From the NCBI RefSeq assembly GCF_024213195.1, contig NZ_JANAVF010000014.1, forward strand, positions 1 to 64,000: 64,000 bases of DNA, given 5' to 3'. This document shows positions 18,287-28,502 of the stretch, piece after piece (positions within the stretch are counted from its first letter, which is position 1; every line of letters begins with the position of its first letter). This DNA comes from Streptomyces sp. TBY4. GTDB lineage: Bacteria > Actinomycetota > Actinomycetes > Streptomycetales > Streptomycetaceae. The notes under the pieces are model-generated. The model made no database searches, was not told the DNA's origin, and saw nothing but the letters and a program-made list of their open reading frames with translations. Both the position numbers and the translations under genes were made by a program.

Positions 18287-19141
18287 TCAGGCCTCCTTGC
18301 GGGCGACGGCGAAGATCCGGCGGAACGGGAAGACGGTGCCGCGGGGGCCGGTGGGGTAGGCGGCGCGGAGCAGGGTGCGGTACTCGGCGAGGAAGGCGAG
18401 GGCGGCCTCCTCGTCGTCGGCGAGGGCGGTGAGGACGGGCCGCAGTGCGGTGCCCTTGACCCAGTCCAGTACCGGGTCGGGGCCTTCGAGCAGCTGGTGG
18501 TACGTGGTCTCCCAGACGTCGGCGGCGCAGCCGAGTTCGGTGAACCGCTCCAGGTATCCGGCGGGTTCGAGGATGTGGATGTAGCGGGCTCCGTGTCCGG
18601 CGAGCCGGGTCCGCCAGCGCGGGGTGTCGCAGAGGTCGGCGAGGATCCGGTGGCTGGGGGCGGTGAAGTTGCCGGGGATCTGGAAGGCGAAGGTGCCGCC
18701 GCGGCGCAGTCCGTTGATCCAGGGGGCGAAGGATCCGGCGTGGCCGGGGACCCACTGGAAGGCGGCGTTGGAGACGATCAGGTCGTAGGGCTCTTCGGGG
18801 AGCCAGTCGGCGAGGTCGGCGTGGCGGAAGTCGAGCCGTCCGCCGCCGCCGGTGGGGCCGGCGTACTCGGCGTCGGCGCGGTGGAGCATCTCCGGGGAGA
18901 GGTCGTAGCCGGTGATGCGGGCGGCGGGCCAGCGGTCCGCGATGAGCGCGGTGACGTTGCCGGGGCCGCAGCCGAGGTCGGCGATGCGGGCGGTGCGGGA
19001 GGGGAGCTCGGGTATGCGGGCCAGGAGGTCGAGGAAGGGCCTGGCCCGGTGGCCGGCGTGCCGGAGGTACTGCTGGGGGTCCCAGGTGGGGGCGGTCGGC
19101 GTGGCGGTGGGGGCGGTGGGCGCGTCGGTATCGGAATGCAT
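18287..19141 (-). CDS. tam: Trans-aconitate 2-methyltransferase
   Basis: 284 residues from the ATG at 19141 (GGGAGG 9 bp upstream). SAM-binding Rossmann motifs: ARIADLGCGPGNVTALIADRW near 55-75, GYDLSPEMLHRA, and YDLIVSNAAFQWVPGH. The later FQIPGNF and WETTYHQLL segments are typical of Tam. The enzyme methylates trans-aconitate, an inhibitor of aconitase formed spontaneously from cis-aconitate. It is divergent from a MarR-family gene with palindromes between them, exactly the tam/tamR arrangement described in S. coelicolor, where the regulator links citrate accumulation and oxidative stress to expression. The first 20 residues are a Thr/Pro/Ala-rich tail of no known role. Confidence 0.88.
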   Translation of the reverse strand: MHSDTDAPTAPTATPTAPTWDPQQYLRHAGHRARPFLDLLARIPELPSRTARIADLGCGPGNVTALIADRWPAARITGYDLSPEMLHRADAEYAGPTGGGGRLDFRHADLADWLPEEPYDLIVSNAAFQWVPGHAGSFAPWINGLRRGGTFAFQIPGNFTAPSHRILADLCDTPRWRTRLAGHGARYIHILEPAGYLERFTELGCAADVWETTYHQLLEGPDPVLDWVKGTALRPVLTALADDEEAALAFLAEYRTLLRAAYPTGPRGTVFPFRRIFAVARKEA

Positions 19142-19220
19142 GTTCGAGCCTCCCTGCTGGCGGTGCGGTTGGAATCGGAAGCTTCTCCGGCCCCCTCCAT
19201 GCCCCATGGTGGCGGAAAAT

Positions 19221-19260
19221 ATATCTCGACGTCAAGATATTTGGGATCGAGATGCTCGAT
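19221..19260. promoter_or_regulatory. TamR-type operator pair between tam and tamR
   Basis: ATATCTCGACGTCAAGATAT (19221-19240) is a 20-bp palindrome with one mismatched pair. A second, ATCGAG-ATG-CTCGAT (19246-19260), is perfect with 3-bp spacing. They sit 43-82 bp before tamR and 80-119 bp before tam. The first matches the TCTTGACGTCGAGA-like element known for TamR. Confidence 0.75.
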
Positions 19261-19302
19261 TTAAAGAGACTTCACATCGACAGACCCTTTACACTGATCG
19301 GC

Positions 19303-19800
19303 ATGGAGGACGAGGTCGACCGACTGGTCGCGGCATGGCGGCGGGAGCGCCCTGACCTCGACGTGGAACCACTTGAGGTACTCAGCCGCGTCAGCAGGCT
19401 CGCGCGGCACCTCGACCGCGCCCGCCGGCTGGCCTTTTCCGAGCACGGCCTGGAGCCCTGGGAGTTCGACGTCCTGACCTCGCTGCGGCGGGCCGGCGCG
19501 CCCTACCAGCTCTCCCCCGGCCAGCTGCTGACGCAGACCCTGGTGACCTCCGGGACCATGACCAACCGCATCGACCGGCTCGCCAAGAAGGGCCTCGTCG
19601 AACGGCTTCCGGACCCCAACGACCGCCGCGGGGTCCTGGTGCGCCTCAGCCCCGAGGGCCGCGACCGCGCCGACCAGGCGCTCGCCGGGCTGCTGGCCCA
19701 GGAACGGGCGATCCTGGCCCAGCTCTCACGGACGCAGCGCGCCGATCTCGCCGGCCTGCTACGCCAGTTGACCGCTCCGTTCGACAACATCCCCGGCTAG
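19303..19800 (+). CDS. tamR: MarR-family regulator TamR
   Basis: 165 residues from the ATG at 19303; the upstream in-frame ATG would place the start inside the operator. The winged helix lies at about 60-115, with LEPWEFDVLTSLRRAG, TSGTMTNRIDRLAKKGLVER and DPNDRRGVLVRLSPEG as recognition helix and wing. N- and C-terminal helices form the dimer. Known TamR binds trans-aconitate, citrate and related ligands and is released from the tam-tamR intergenic operator, derepressing both genes. The 3' end overlaps the convergent response-regulator gene by 42 bp. Confidence 0.85.
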   Translation: MEDEVDRLVAAWRRERPDLDVEPLEVLSRVSRLARHLDRARRLAFSEHGLEPWEFDVLTSLRRAGAPYQLSPGQLLTQTLVTSGTMTNRIDRLAKKGLVERLPDPNDRRGVLVRLSPEGRDRADQALAGLLAQERAILAQLSRTQRADLAGLLRQLTAPFDNIPG

Positions 19801-20544
19801 CCCCTGCCCCGGCAGTCCGGGCAGGTCGGCCGGCCGTACGCCGGCCCGCCGGGCCAGGGCGACCGCCGCGAGCGTGGAGTGCACGCCCAGCTTGCCCAGC
19901 ACGTTCTGCATGTGGGTGCGGACGGTGTGCGGGGAGAGGAACAGCCGCGCGGCCACGTCCTTGCGGCCCAGCCCCGCCACCATGCAGCGCAGCACCTCGT
20001 GTTCCCTCGGCGTGAGGGACTCCACCAGCCGTTCGCTGTCGGTACGGTGCTTGCGCGCCGCGGTCAGTTCGCGGAGCACCCCGGTGAGCAGTGCGGGCGG
20101 GAGGTGTGTCTCCTCGCGCAGGACTCCGCGGATGACGGCCAGGAGCCGCGAGAGCGAGCAGTCCTTGGCCACCCAGCCCGAGGCTCCCGCCTGGAGGGCG
20201 AGGGCGGCCCGGCGCGCGTCGTCGCGCTCGGCGAGCACGACCGTGCGGACGGCCGGATGGGACACCCGTACGCCCGCCACCAGCGCGATCCCGTCGGCCG
20301 CGGGCGGGGCGGAGCCGGACTCCCGCTGGGCGGGGACGCCCGCGGGGACGGCGGCCAGGTCGGAGTCGACCAGCAGGACGTCGAAGCGGCGGCCCTCGGC
20401 CACCGCGCGTTCGAGGCAGCGCAGCGCGGCGGGGCCGCTGCCGGCCGCGGACACGTCCACGTCCGGTTCGGCCGCGAGCGCGGCGGCGAGAGATTCGGCG
20501 AAGATGCGGTGATCGTCGACCACGAGTACCCGGATACGGACCAC
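19759..20544 (-). CDS. LuxR/NarL-type response regulator
   Basis: 261 residues from the GTG at 20544 (GGGGG upstream); a longer frame has no homology. The receiver (1-150) starts VRIRVLVVDDHRIFAESL. The phosphoacceptor position is VDS in FDVLLVDSDLAAVP, followed by an insertion with a SAPPAADG linker. The LuxR helix-turn-helix at about 185-245 has LTPREHEVLRCMVAG and LSPHTVRTHMQNVLGKLG. No partner kinase is adjacent. The C-terminal 15 codons overlap the 3' end of tamR in antisense. Target genes are unknown; galE is downstream on the same strand's upstream side but separated by a terminator. Confidence 0.8.
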   Translation of the reverse strand: MVRIRVLVVDDHRIFAESLAAALAAEPDVDVSAAGSGPAALRCLERAVAEGRRFDVLLVDSDLAAVPAGVPAQRESGSAPPAADGIALVAGVRVSHPAVRTVVLAERDDARRAALALQAGASGWVAKDCSLSRLLAVIRGVLREETHLPPALLTGVLRELTAARKHRTDSERLVESLTPREHEVLRCMVAGLGRKDVAARLFLSPHTVRTHMQNVLGKLGVHSTLAAVALARRAGVRPADLPGLPGQGLAGDVVERSGQLA

Positions 20545-21031
20545 AAAACCCCCAAGGGTCGGGGAACGGACGACGGCGGGTACGACGCCCGGACCGGGTG
20601 ATCCGCAGGCGCCGCGGCCGCCGCCGTGACATCTCTGCACTACCCCGGACCGGACGTCGTACCCGACTTGTCTCGACCCCTGAATCAACACCGGCCCCCA
20701 CCGGTGTCACGCATCAGCGTAGGGCCGGGGTCGGCTCGCGGTTGGCCGAATTGCAGAAGTTTTTCGAGCGATTTTCCGGCGGGGCGGTTCCGGAGGCGCT
20801 CCGGGGTGGCTTGAAATCGACGGCCCGCTTCCCCGGGGAACGCTCTTCCTTCCGGTGGCGTGCCGCGGGCAGTTGCACGGGGGGTATTTCACTCGGCGTG
20901 CGCACGCCGGGCGCCCGCGCGCAGCGCCCGGCCAGGGCGCGCCCCGAACGCACGCACGCCCCCGCCCCGGTCGGGGCGGGGGCGTGAGCCTGACACGAAG
21001 GGGTCAGGGGGTGCCGCGGGTGCCGGTGGGC
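20545..21031. other. 487-bp intergenic region upstream of the response regulator
   Basis: No coding sequence is supported on either strand. It holds an inverted repeat ACACCGG-N6-CCGGTGT at 20688-20707, about 145 bp upstream of the response-regulator start, which could be a regulator site, and the galE terminator at 20955-20986. The stretch 20740-20860 is comparatively AT-rich for the window but shows no convincing promoter pair. Confidence 0.5.
20955..20986 (-). terminator. galE terminator
   Basis: Perfect 15-bp stem (20955-20969 with 20972-20986) and a two-base centre, 45 bp beyond the galE stop in its direction of transcription. Confidence 0.75.
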
Positions 21032-22006
21032 TCAGCCGCGCCGGGCGCGGGTGAAGTTCCAGGCGTCCGTCACGATGCCCGTGAGGTCCGAGCGGGTCGG
21101 GGTCCAGCCGAGGCGCTCGTGGGCCGTCTGCGCGGAGGCGACGAGGAAGGCCGGGTCGCCGGCCCGGCGGGGTGCCACCACTTCCGGGATCTCCTTTCCG
21201 GTGACCTTCCGGACCGTCTCGATGACCTCGCGGACCGAGAACCCGCTGCCGTTGCCGAGGTTGCACACCAGGTGCTCCCCCGCGGCGGCGACCCGCAGCG
21301 CGGACAGGTGCGCCTCGGCCAGGTCGGCGACGTGGATGTAGTCCCGGACGCAGGTGCCGTCCGGGGTCGGGTAGTCCTCGCCGAACACCGAGATCGACTC
21401 CCGCTCCCCGAGGGCCACTTGCAGCACCAGCGGGATCAGGTGGGTCTCGGGGTCGTGCAGTTCGCCGAACCGGCCGTAGGCCCCGGCCACGTTGAAGTAG
21501 CGCAGCGAGACCGCCGCGAGGCCGTGGGCCGCGCACTCCCCCGCGATCATGTGGTCGACGGCCAGCTTGGTCGCCCCGTACGGGTTGGTGGGGGCGGTCG
21601 GCGAGGACTCGGTCAGCGGTCCGCCCGCGGGCTCCCCGTAGGTGGCCGCGGTGGAGGAGAACACCAGCCGGCGCACGCCCGCCCCGCGCATCGCGGCCAG
21701 CAGGGCCAGGGTGCCGCCGACGTTGTTCTCCCAGTACTTGCCGGGGTTCACGACCGACTCGCCGACCTGCGAGGAGGCGGCGAAGTGCAGGACCCCGTCG
21801 TAGGAGGGGTCCAGGTACTCGGCGGCGTCCTGGATGCGGCCCTCGATGAACGCGGCGCCGGCCGGCACCCCCGAACGGAAGCCGGTGGAGAGGTCGTCGA
21901 GGACGGTGACCTCGTGGCCCGCCTCCAGGAGGTGGGCCGCCACCACCCCGCCGACGTATCCGGCTCCGCCGGTGACCAGGTATTTGGAAGACGCGGTCTC
22001 GCTCAC
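21032..22006 (-). CDS. galE: UDP-glucose 4-epimerase
   Basis: 324 residues from the GTG at 22006. It interconverts UDP-glucose and UDP-galactose using bound NAD. Motifs: the Rossmann YLVTGGAGYVGGVVAAHLL at residues 9-27, a DDLSTGFRSG nucleotide loop, the catalytic SSTAATYG and YGATK (Tyr-x3-Lys) and the substrate segment RYFNVAGA. The ADP-sugar part has DGTCVRDYIHVADLAEAH. Length is typical. It is flanked by two LuxR-type regulators on the same strand, and stands alone from gal operon genes, so it probably serves envelope or exopolysaccharide precursor supply. Confidence 0.93.
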   Translation of the reverse strand: MSETASSKYLVTGGAGYVGGVVAAHLLEAGHEVTVLDDLSTGFRSGVPAGAAFIEGRIQDAAEYLDPSYDGVLHFAASSQVGESVVNPGKYWENNVGGTLALLAAMRGAGVRRLVFSSTAATYGEPAGGPLTESSPTAPTNPYGATKLAVDHMIAGECAAHGLAAVSLRYFNVAGAYGRFGELHDPETHLIPLVLQVALGERESISVFGEDYPTPDGTCVRDYIHVADLAEAHLSALRVAAAGEHLVCNLGNGSGFSVREVIETVRKVTGKEIPEVVAPRRAGDPAFLVASAQTAHERLGWTPTRSDLTGIVTDAWNFTRARRG

Positions 22007-22105
22007 GTGCCTACTGCCTCTCGCCGGGGAACGCACGCACCGTACGCGTGCTCCCCACCGGCTTACCGGAATCCGCGCCGTCGGGGAAATCCCGGGCGGT
22101 ACGGA

Positions 22106-22795
22106 TCAGGGGTTCGGGCCCCCGGACGGCGGCAGTCCGGCCCGGTCCAGCAGGCCGGTACGGGCGGCCAGCGCGGCCGCCTCCAGCCGTGAGCCCACGC
22201 CCAGCTTCATCAGGACCCGCTGGACGTGCGTGCGCGCGGTGCTCGGCGCGATGGCCATGCCGGCGGCGATGAGCCGGGTGTCCTCGCCCTCCGCGACCCG
22301 GACCAGCACCTCCACCTCGCGCGGGGTGAGGAGCCGCAGCAGCCGGCTGCCCTCGTCGTCGGGCTGGGCGGCGGGGTTGAGCAGCTCCGCGAAGGCGCCC
22401 TGCAACAGCTGCGGCGCGATGGCCACTTCCCCCGCCCGGGCCTTGGCCAGGGCCCGCTCCACGCCCTCGATCCGCTCGTCGTGGCGCACGTACCCCGAGG
22501 CGCCGGCCGCGAAGGCGGCCGCGATCCCGCGCGGGCTCGGCACCGGCCCCAGCACGACCACGGCGATCTGCGGACGCTCCCGCTTGATGCGGACGATCGG
22601 CTCGAAGACCCCGGGCTCGGCGGGCGTGGCCGTGCCCAGCAGGCAGACCTCCGGAGCGCGGCTGATCACGAGCTCGGCGGCGCCCGCGGCAGGGGCCGCG
22701 GCCGCCAGCACCCGGTGGCCGCGCAGCTTCAGGGCCGAGGCGAGCGCCTCGGCAAGCAGCCGGTGCTCGTCGACCACCATGACCCGTACGCCCAT
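22106..22795 (-). CDS. LuxR-type regulator with atypical receiver
   Basis: 229 residues from the ATG at 22795; an in-frame GTG 12 nt upstream is an alternative. Residues 1-130 have the receiver fold (VRVMVVDEHRLLAEALASAL), but the strand that normally ends in the phosphoacceptor Asp reads EVCLLGTATPAEPG, with Gly in its place. The helix-turn-helix at about 155-215 is intact: LTPREVEVLVRVAEG, APSTARTHVQRVLMKLG. It is therefore probably a phosphorylation-independent regulator, controlled by level, ligand or partner. It lies 99 bp upstream of galE on the same strand. Confidence 0.8.
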   Translation of the reverse strand: MGVRVMVVDEHRLLAEALASALKLRGHRVLAAAAPAAGAAELVISRAPEVCLLGTATPAEPGVFEPIVRIKRERPQIAVVVLGPVPSPRGIAAAFAAGASGYVRHDERIEGVERALAKARAGEVAIAPQLLQGAFAELLNPAAQPDDEGSRLLRLLTPREVEVLVRVAEGEDTRLIAAGMAIAPSTARTHVQRVLMKLGVGSRLEAAALAARTGLLDRAGLPPSGGPNP

Positions 22796-22870
22796 TGAGA
22801 CACCCACCCCCGCCCTTCTGCCCCGGCAAGCTACACGCTTGTTCGACGGCGCGGTGGGGTTACCGCACAG

Positions 22871-22903
22871 AAGCCCCCGGAAGGACGGACCTTCCGGGGG
22901 CTT
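22871..22903 (-). terminator. Terminator after the first beta-propeller gene
   Basis: Perfect 14-bp stem (22871-22884 with 22890-22903) and a 5-base loop, 58 bp past the propeller gene's stop on the minus strand. Confidence 0.7.
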
Positions 22904-22961
22904 CGGGGCCTTGCGGGGCTTTCGGGGCTTTCCCCGGGGGCTGCGCGGGTGTCGCCGCCGG

Positions 22962-24767
22962 TCAGCCCGTCGTGAAGGAGACGAAGGTGTAGTACGGGTC
23001 GGTGTTCACGGAGGACTTGCTGTGCACGGCGTTGCGGGCGATGAAGAGCCTCCCGTTGCCGTAGCGGTACTCGGCGGCGTTCGGCACGTACTGGGTCTCG
23101 GCCCGCTGCGACTCCTTGGTCGCGGGGTTCTGCATGAGCACGGTCTGCTTCATCGTCTTGCCGTCGATGGAGACGACCTGGCCGCCGCCGTCGTAGGGCG
23201 GGACCTTGTAGGCGATGAGGTTGGAGCCGTCCATGCGCATCGGGAACACCGTGGTGCGCTCGCCGGCGTCGGCGCGGTCGGCGGTCAGCTTGCCGGTCTC
23301 CAGGTCGAAGGAGACGATCTCGTTGGTGCGGCCGGACTCGCTCGTGCCCTTGTGCTCCACGGTCGGCAGGTAGAGCTTGCCGTTGCCGACGACCATGTGG
23401 GTGCAGTCCTCGACCTCGGTGGCCCCGCACTCGGGGTTGTAGTTGCCCGAGGTGAGCGGGATGCGCGTCTTGAGCTGGCCCCCGTCGTCGAGGACGAAGA
23501 GGTCGCTGACGCCGGTGGCGTTCTTGGAGGTGTTGTTGACGTCCACCGCGACGACCAGCGGCTTGCTGGAGACGATCTGGGCGAACTCCAGGCCCGCGGG
23601 GAGCTTGTACGAGGACTTCTGCGCGCCGGTGACCGGGTCGAGGCTCTGGGCGGACAGCGAGTAGTTCGGGGACGCACCGCAGCGGCGGATCACGGCGAGG
23701 GCCGGGCCGCCGGCGTAGCCGAGGTCCTCGCAGCGGTCCGCGTCGGTCTTGGCGGACCACAGGACCTTGCCGTCGGCGAGGTTCCAGGCGGCGCCGCCGC
23801 TCAGGCTGCCCGCCGCGACGGTCTGGCCGCTGACGGTGACCTCGGAGAGCTGGATGGGCTTGTCGCCGCCGGTCTGGGACTTGGCGTTGGCCTTCCACAG
23901 GAGCTTGCCGGCCTCCAGGTCGATGACGCCGACCTGGTTGCACGGCTGGTACTTCTTCTCGGGCGTCGGCAGGGCCTCGTCGAAGAGGATCGCGGTCTTG
24001 TTGTCCGAGACCCAGCGGCTGGCCCCGCAGACGTTGGCGCCGAGCGGGACCTCCCACTTCTTGGAGCCGTCGGTGAGGTTGTAGCCGACGACCTTGCCCA
24101 TGTCGGACTTGGCGTAGGTGGTGTCGGTGAGCCAGGAGCCGGGGATCTGGACGATCTCGGCCGACTCCGGCATCGGGAGGTTGACCAGGGTCTTCGACTT
24201 GGTCTTGGCCGGCACCTTCTCGGTGCCGCCGCCGCCCGGGGCCTTGTCGCCGCCGGTGCCGGGGCTCGCGCTGCCCTCGGCCACCGGCTGCTCGGCGGAG
24301 CCCTCGTCCTCGCCGGAGACGTACCAGAGGCCGCCGCCGACGATGAGGACGATGGCCAGCAGGGCCGCGCCGACGATCATGAGCTGGGTGCGGACCTCGT
24401 TGCCGCCGCCACCGCCGCCGGCGGGGACCGCCGGGCTCTGGGCCGCGTACATGGGCGTGGTGACGGGCTGCGGCTGCTGCGGGTAGCCGTAGGGCTGTTG
24501 CTGCGGCTGCTGCGGCGGGTAACCGTACGCGGGCTGCCCCGAAGGCGGCCCGGCCGGCGGTGCCGCCGGCGGTGCGGACGGGACCGTCGGCGGCTGGGAC
24601 GGGGGCGGCGGCGGAGGGCCGGCCGGCATGGCCGGGGGCACCGCCGGGGGTCCGCCGAAGCCGCCGGGCGGCTGGTCCTCGGGCTTGCCGAAACCGACCG
24701 GCGGCGGGTCCTGCGGCGCGCCGAACCCGCCGGACGGCGGCTGGCTGGGGGGCGGCGGGGTACTCAT
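22962..24767 (-). CDS. Membrane-anchored PQQ-type beta-propeller protein, copy A
   Basis: 601 residues. Residues 1-120 are Pro/Gln/Gly-rich and presumably cytoplasmic. One membrane segment at about 130-150 (QLMIVGAALLAIVLIVGGGLWYV) orients the rest outside. Residues 200-600 hold several PQQ-like blades with the recurring G-x-x-x-W pattern (GSKKWEVPLG, GKLLWKANA, GKVLWSAKT). It lacks catalytic residues, so a scaffold, ligand-binding or envelope-assembly role is more likely than a dehydrogenase. The upstream gene is a paralogue with the same layout, 70 bp away, probably co-transcribed. The relation to serine/threonine kinase-linked propellers of actinomycetes is only by general similarity. Confidence 0.75.
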   Translation of the reverse strand: MSTPPPPSQPPSGGFGAPQDPPPVGFGKPEDQPPGGFGGPPAVPPAMPAGPPPPPPSQPPTVPSAPPAAPPAGPPSGQPAYGYPPQQPQQQPYGYPQQPQPVTTPMYAAQSPAVPAGGGGGGNEVRTQLMIVGAALLAIVLIVGGGLWYVSGEDEGSAEQPVAEGSASPGTGGDKAPGGGGTEKVPAKTKSKTLVNLPMPESAEIVQIPGSWLTDTTYAKSDMGKVVGYNLTDGSKKWEVPLGANVCGASRWVSDNKTAILFDEALPTPEKKYQPCNQVGVIDLEAGKLLWKANAKSQTGGDKPIQLSEVTVSGQTVAAGSLSGGAAWNLADGKVLWSAKTDADRCEDLGYAGGPALAVIRRCGASPNYSLSAQSLDPVTGAQKSSYKLPAGLEFAQIVSSKPLVVAVDVNNTSKNATGVSDLFVLDDGGQLKTRIPLTSGNYNPECGATEVEDCTHMVVGNGKLYLPTVEHKGTSESGRTNEIVSFDLETGKLTADRADAGERTTVFPMRMDGSNLIAYKVPPYDGGGQVVSIDGKTMKQTVLMQNPATKESQRAETQYVPNAAEYRYGNGRLFIARNAVHSKSSVNTDPYYTFVSFTTG

Positions 24768-24837
24768 CGGTGCTACTGCCTCTCGGTGGACTGCACTGCG
24801 GACGGCTCGGCGGACGGCTCGTCCGCGGGGCGGGCTC

Positions 24838-26511
24838 TCACTTGCCGAAGACCATCAGGAACTTCTCGCTCTTGTTCTTCGCGTCCAGACGGGAGGCGGA
24901 GACGAACAGCCTGCCGTCCACGTAGTCCACGTACGGGGAGAAGAAGGAGCTCTCCACCGGGGCGGCGGGGCCCGACGGGTTGCGCAGGACCGCGGTGGGC
25001 GTGCCCCCGGCGGCCGGGATGGTGAGGACCTCGCCGCCCTTCTCGCTCTCCGCCTCGCGGTAGACGACGATCTGGCCGCCCGCCGCCTTCAGCGGGGTGA
25101 GGGTGCGTCCCTCGCCGGCCGGGGTGCGCCACTTCTCCTTGCCGGTGCCGAGGTCGAAGGCGACGATCTCGTTCGCCTTGCCGATGTCGGCCTTGGTCGG
25201 CAGGTAGAGGGTGTTCGCGTCCACGTAGGAGGAACCGCAGCTCTGGAGCGAGCGGTTGAAGACCCCGCCGCAGCCGACCGGGAAGCTGCCTTCGCCGGAG
25301 ACGGTGGCGCGCTGCTTGCCGTCGGGGCCGAGGACCACGATGGAGCGCTCCTTGGCCTCGTTGGCGAGGTCGAGGACGATCGGGTCCAGCGAGTAGACGT
25401 TCTTGACCTGGAAGCCCTTGGGGAGCTTGTAGATCCAGGTGCTCTTGCCGGTGACCGGGTCGGCGTCCATGACCTGGACGGTCTTGTCGGTGTCCTGGCA
25501 GGTCGCGACGGCGAGCGCCTTGCCGTTCATGGCGACGAAGTCATTGGGCTGGCAGCCCTCTTCCCGCTTGCTGTCGAAGAGCTTGTCCCCGGTGCTGACC
25601 TTGAAGGCGCTGGTGGTGCCCATCCGGTTGATGACGAGGGTGTCGCCGGTGAGGGCGAGGTCAGGGCTGCTGAAGATGTCGAAGAGCCCTTCCTTCGGAA
25701 TCTCCTTCGACCATCCCTCCTTGCCGGCCTTGAGGTCGATCATCCGCATCTGGTTGCAGTCGGCGGTGTCGGACTCGCCGTTCTTGTACAGGACGACGGT
25801 CTTGCCGTCGGCGGTCATGTCGGTGACCCCGCAGATCATGGCGGGGAGGGTGAAGTTCCACTTCTCCTTGCCGTCCTTGACCCCGTAGCCGGTGACCGAC
25901 TTCCAGACGGTCTTGGCGACGGTGTCCCCGACGATCCACTGGCCCTTGGAGTCGACGCCCCCACCGGGGCCGTCGATCGTGCTGGACTTCAGCCAGAGGA
26001 CCTTGCCCTCGCCCTGCTTGCGGCCGGCGTTGAGGTCCTCCTGCTCCTCACCGCCGTTGCCGCTGCCGTCGCCCTTGTCCACGGAGGCGGAGGGCGAGGC
26101 CTTGTCGTCGGCGGGCGGCGTGGAGTCCTGCCCGACGGCCTTGTCGCCGCCCTTGTCCTTGCCGTCGGCGAGCAGGAACCAGCCACCGCCGCCCAGGACG
26201 AGCACGCCCGCGACGGCGGCCGCGATCAGCACGACGGCCTTCTTCTTCGGCCCGCCGGAGGGGGCCGGCGGCATGCCGGGGGCGCCGGGGGGCATGTGCG
26301 GGGGCTGCGGGGGGAAGCCGTAGCCCCCCTGCGGCTGGTGTCCGTACGGGCCCTGCGGCTGCTGGCCGTACGGGCCCTGCGGCTGGGACTGCTGCGCGTA
26401 GGGGTTCTCGCCCTGCGGCGGGAAGCCGTAGCCGGGCTGCGGGGGGCCCGGCAGGTGTCCGTAACCGGAAGGGTTCGGCGGCTGGTTCGGCGGCTGGGGC
26501 GGCTCGGTCAT
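24838..26511 (-). CDS. Membrane-anchored PQQ-type beta-propeller protein, copy B
   Basis: 557 residues from the ATG at 26511 (GAAGG upstream). Cytoplasmic residues 1-75 are Pro/Gln/Tyr-rich with repeated PYGQQPQGPYG units. A membrane helix follows at about 92-112 (VVLIAAAVAGVLVLGGGGWFLL), then an acidic Lys/Asp/Gly linker, then a propeller domain with GKEKWNFTLP, GKEGWSKEIP and GKEKWRTPAG blade ends. Cysteines in the blades (CGVTD, CNQMR, CQDTD, CGGVF) recur in similar places in copy A and may form disulphides outside the cell. It is a tandem paralogue of copy A; function is unknown. Confidence 0.75.
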   Translation of the reverse strand: MTEPPQPPNQPPNPSGYGHLPGPPQPGYGFPPQGENPYAQQSQPQGPYGQQPQGPYGHQPQGGYGFPPQPPHMPPGAPGMPPAPSGGPKKKAVVLIAAAVAGVLVLGGGGWFLLADGKDKGGDKAVGQDSTPPADDKASPSASVDKGDGSGNGGEEQEDLNAGRKQGEGKVLWLKSSTIDGPGGGVDSKGQWIVGDTVAKTVWKSVTGYGVKDGKEKWNFTLPAMICGVTDMTADGKTVVLYKNGESDTADCNQMRMIDLKAGKEGWSKEIPKEGLFDIFSSPDLALTGDTLVINRMGTTSAFKVSTGDKLFDSKREEGCQPNDFVAMNGKALAVATCQDTDKTVQVMDADPVTGKSTWIYKLPKGFQVKNVYSLDPIVLDLANEAKERSIVVLGPDGKQRATVSGEGSFPVGCGGVFNRSLQSCGSSYVDANTLYLPTKADIGKANEIVAFDLGTGKEKWRTPAGEGRTLTPLKAAGGQIVVYREAESEKGGEVLTIPAAGGTPTAVLRNPSGPAAPVESSFFSPYVDYVDGRLFVSASRLDAKNKSEKFLMVFGK

Positions 26512-26577
26512 CAGCGCATACCTTCGGCTTCGGGTGTGGGAGGAAGCCCTTTCTATCACTGACGGCCGGAAGAAGAC

Positions 26578-26618
26578 CGGGCCGGTCCGACCCCTGTACC
26601 CAAGGGAGGACCGGCCCG
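26578..26618 (-). terminator. Terminator after the ABC-F gene
   Basis: CGGGCCGGTCC (26578-26588) pairs perfectly with GGACCGGCCCG (26608-26618) around a 19-nt loop, 57 bp beyond the ABC-F stop on the minus strand. Confidence 0.6.
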
Positions 26619-26674
26619 TGATGCCGCCGTTATCGGCCAGTTGGGACCCACGGGCCCCGGAGGCGGGGCAGGCG

Positions 26675-28474
<1,800 letters not shown>

Positions 28475-28502
28475 CAGGAGCGCTCCAGGGAAGGGGTGTG
28501 GA

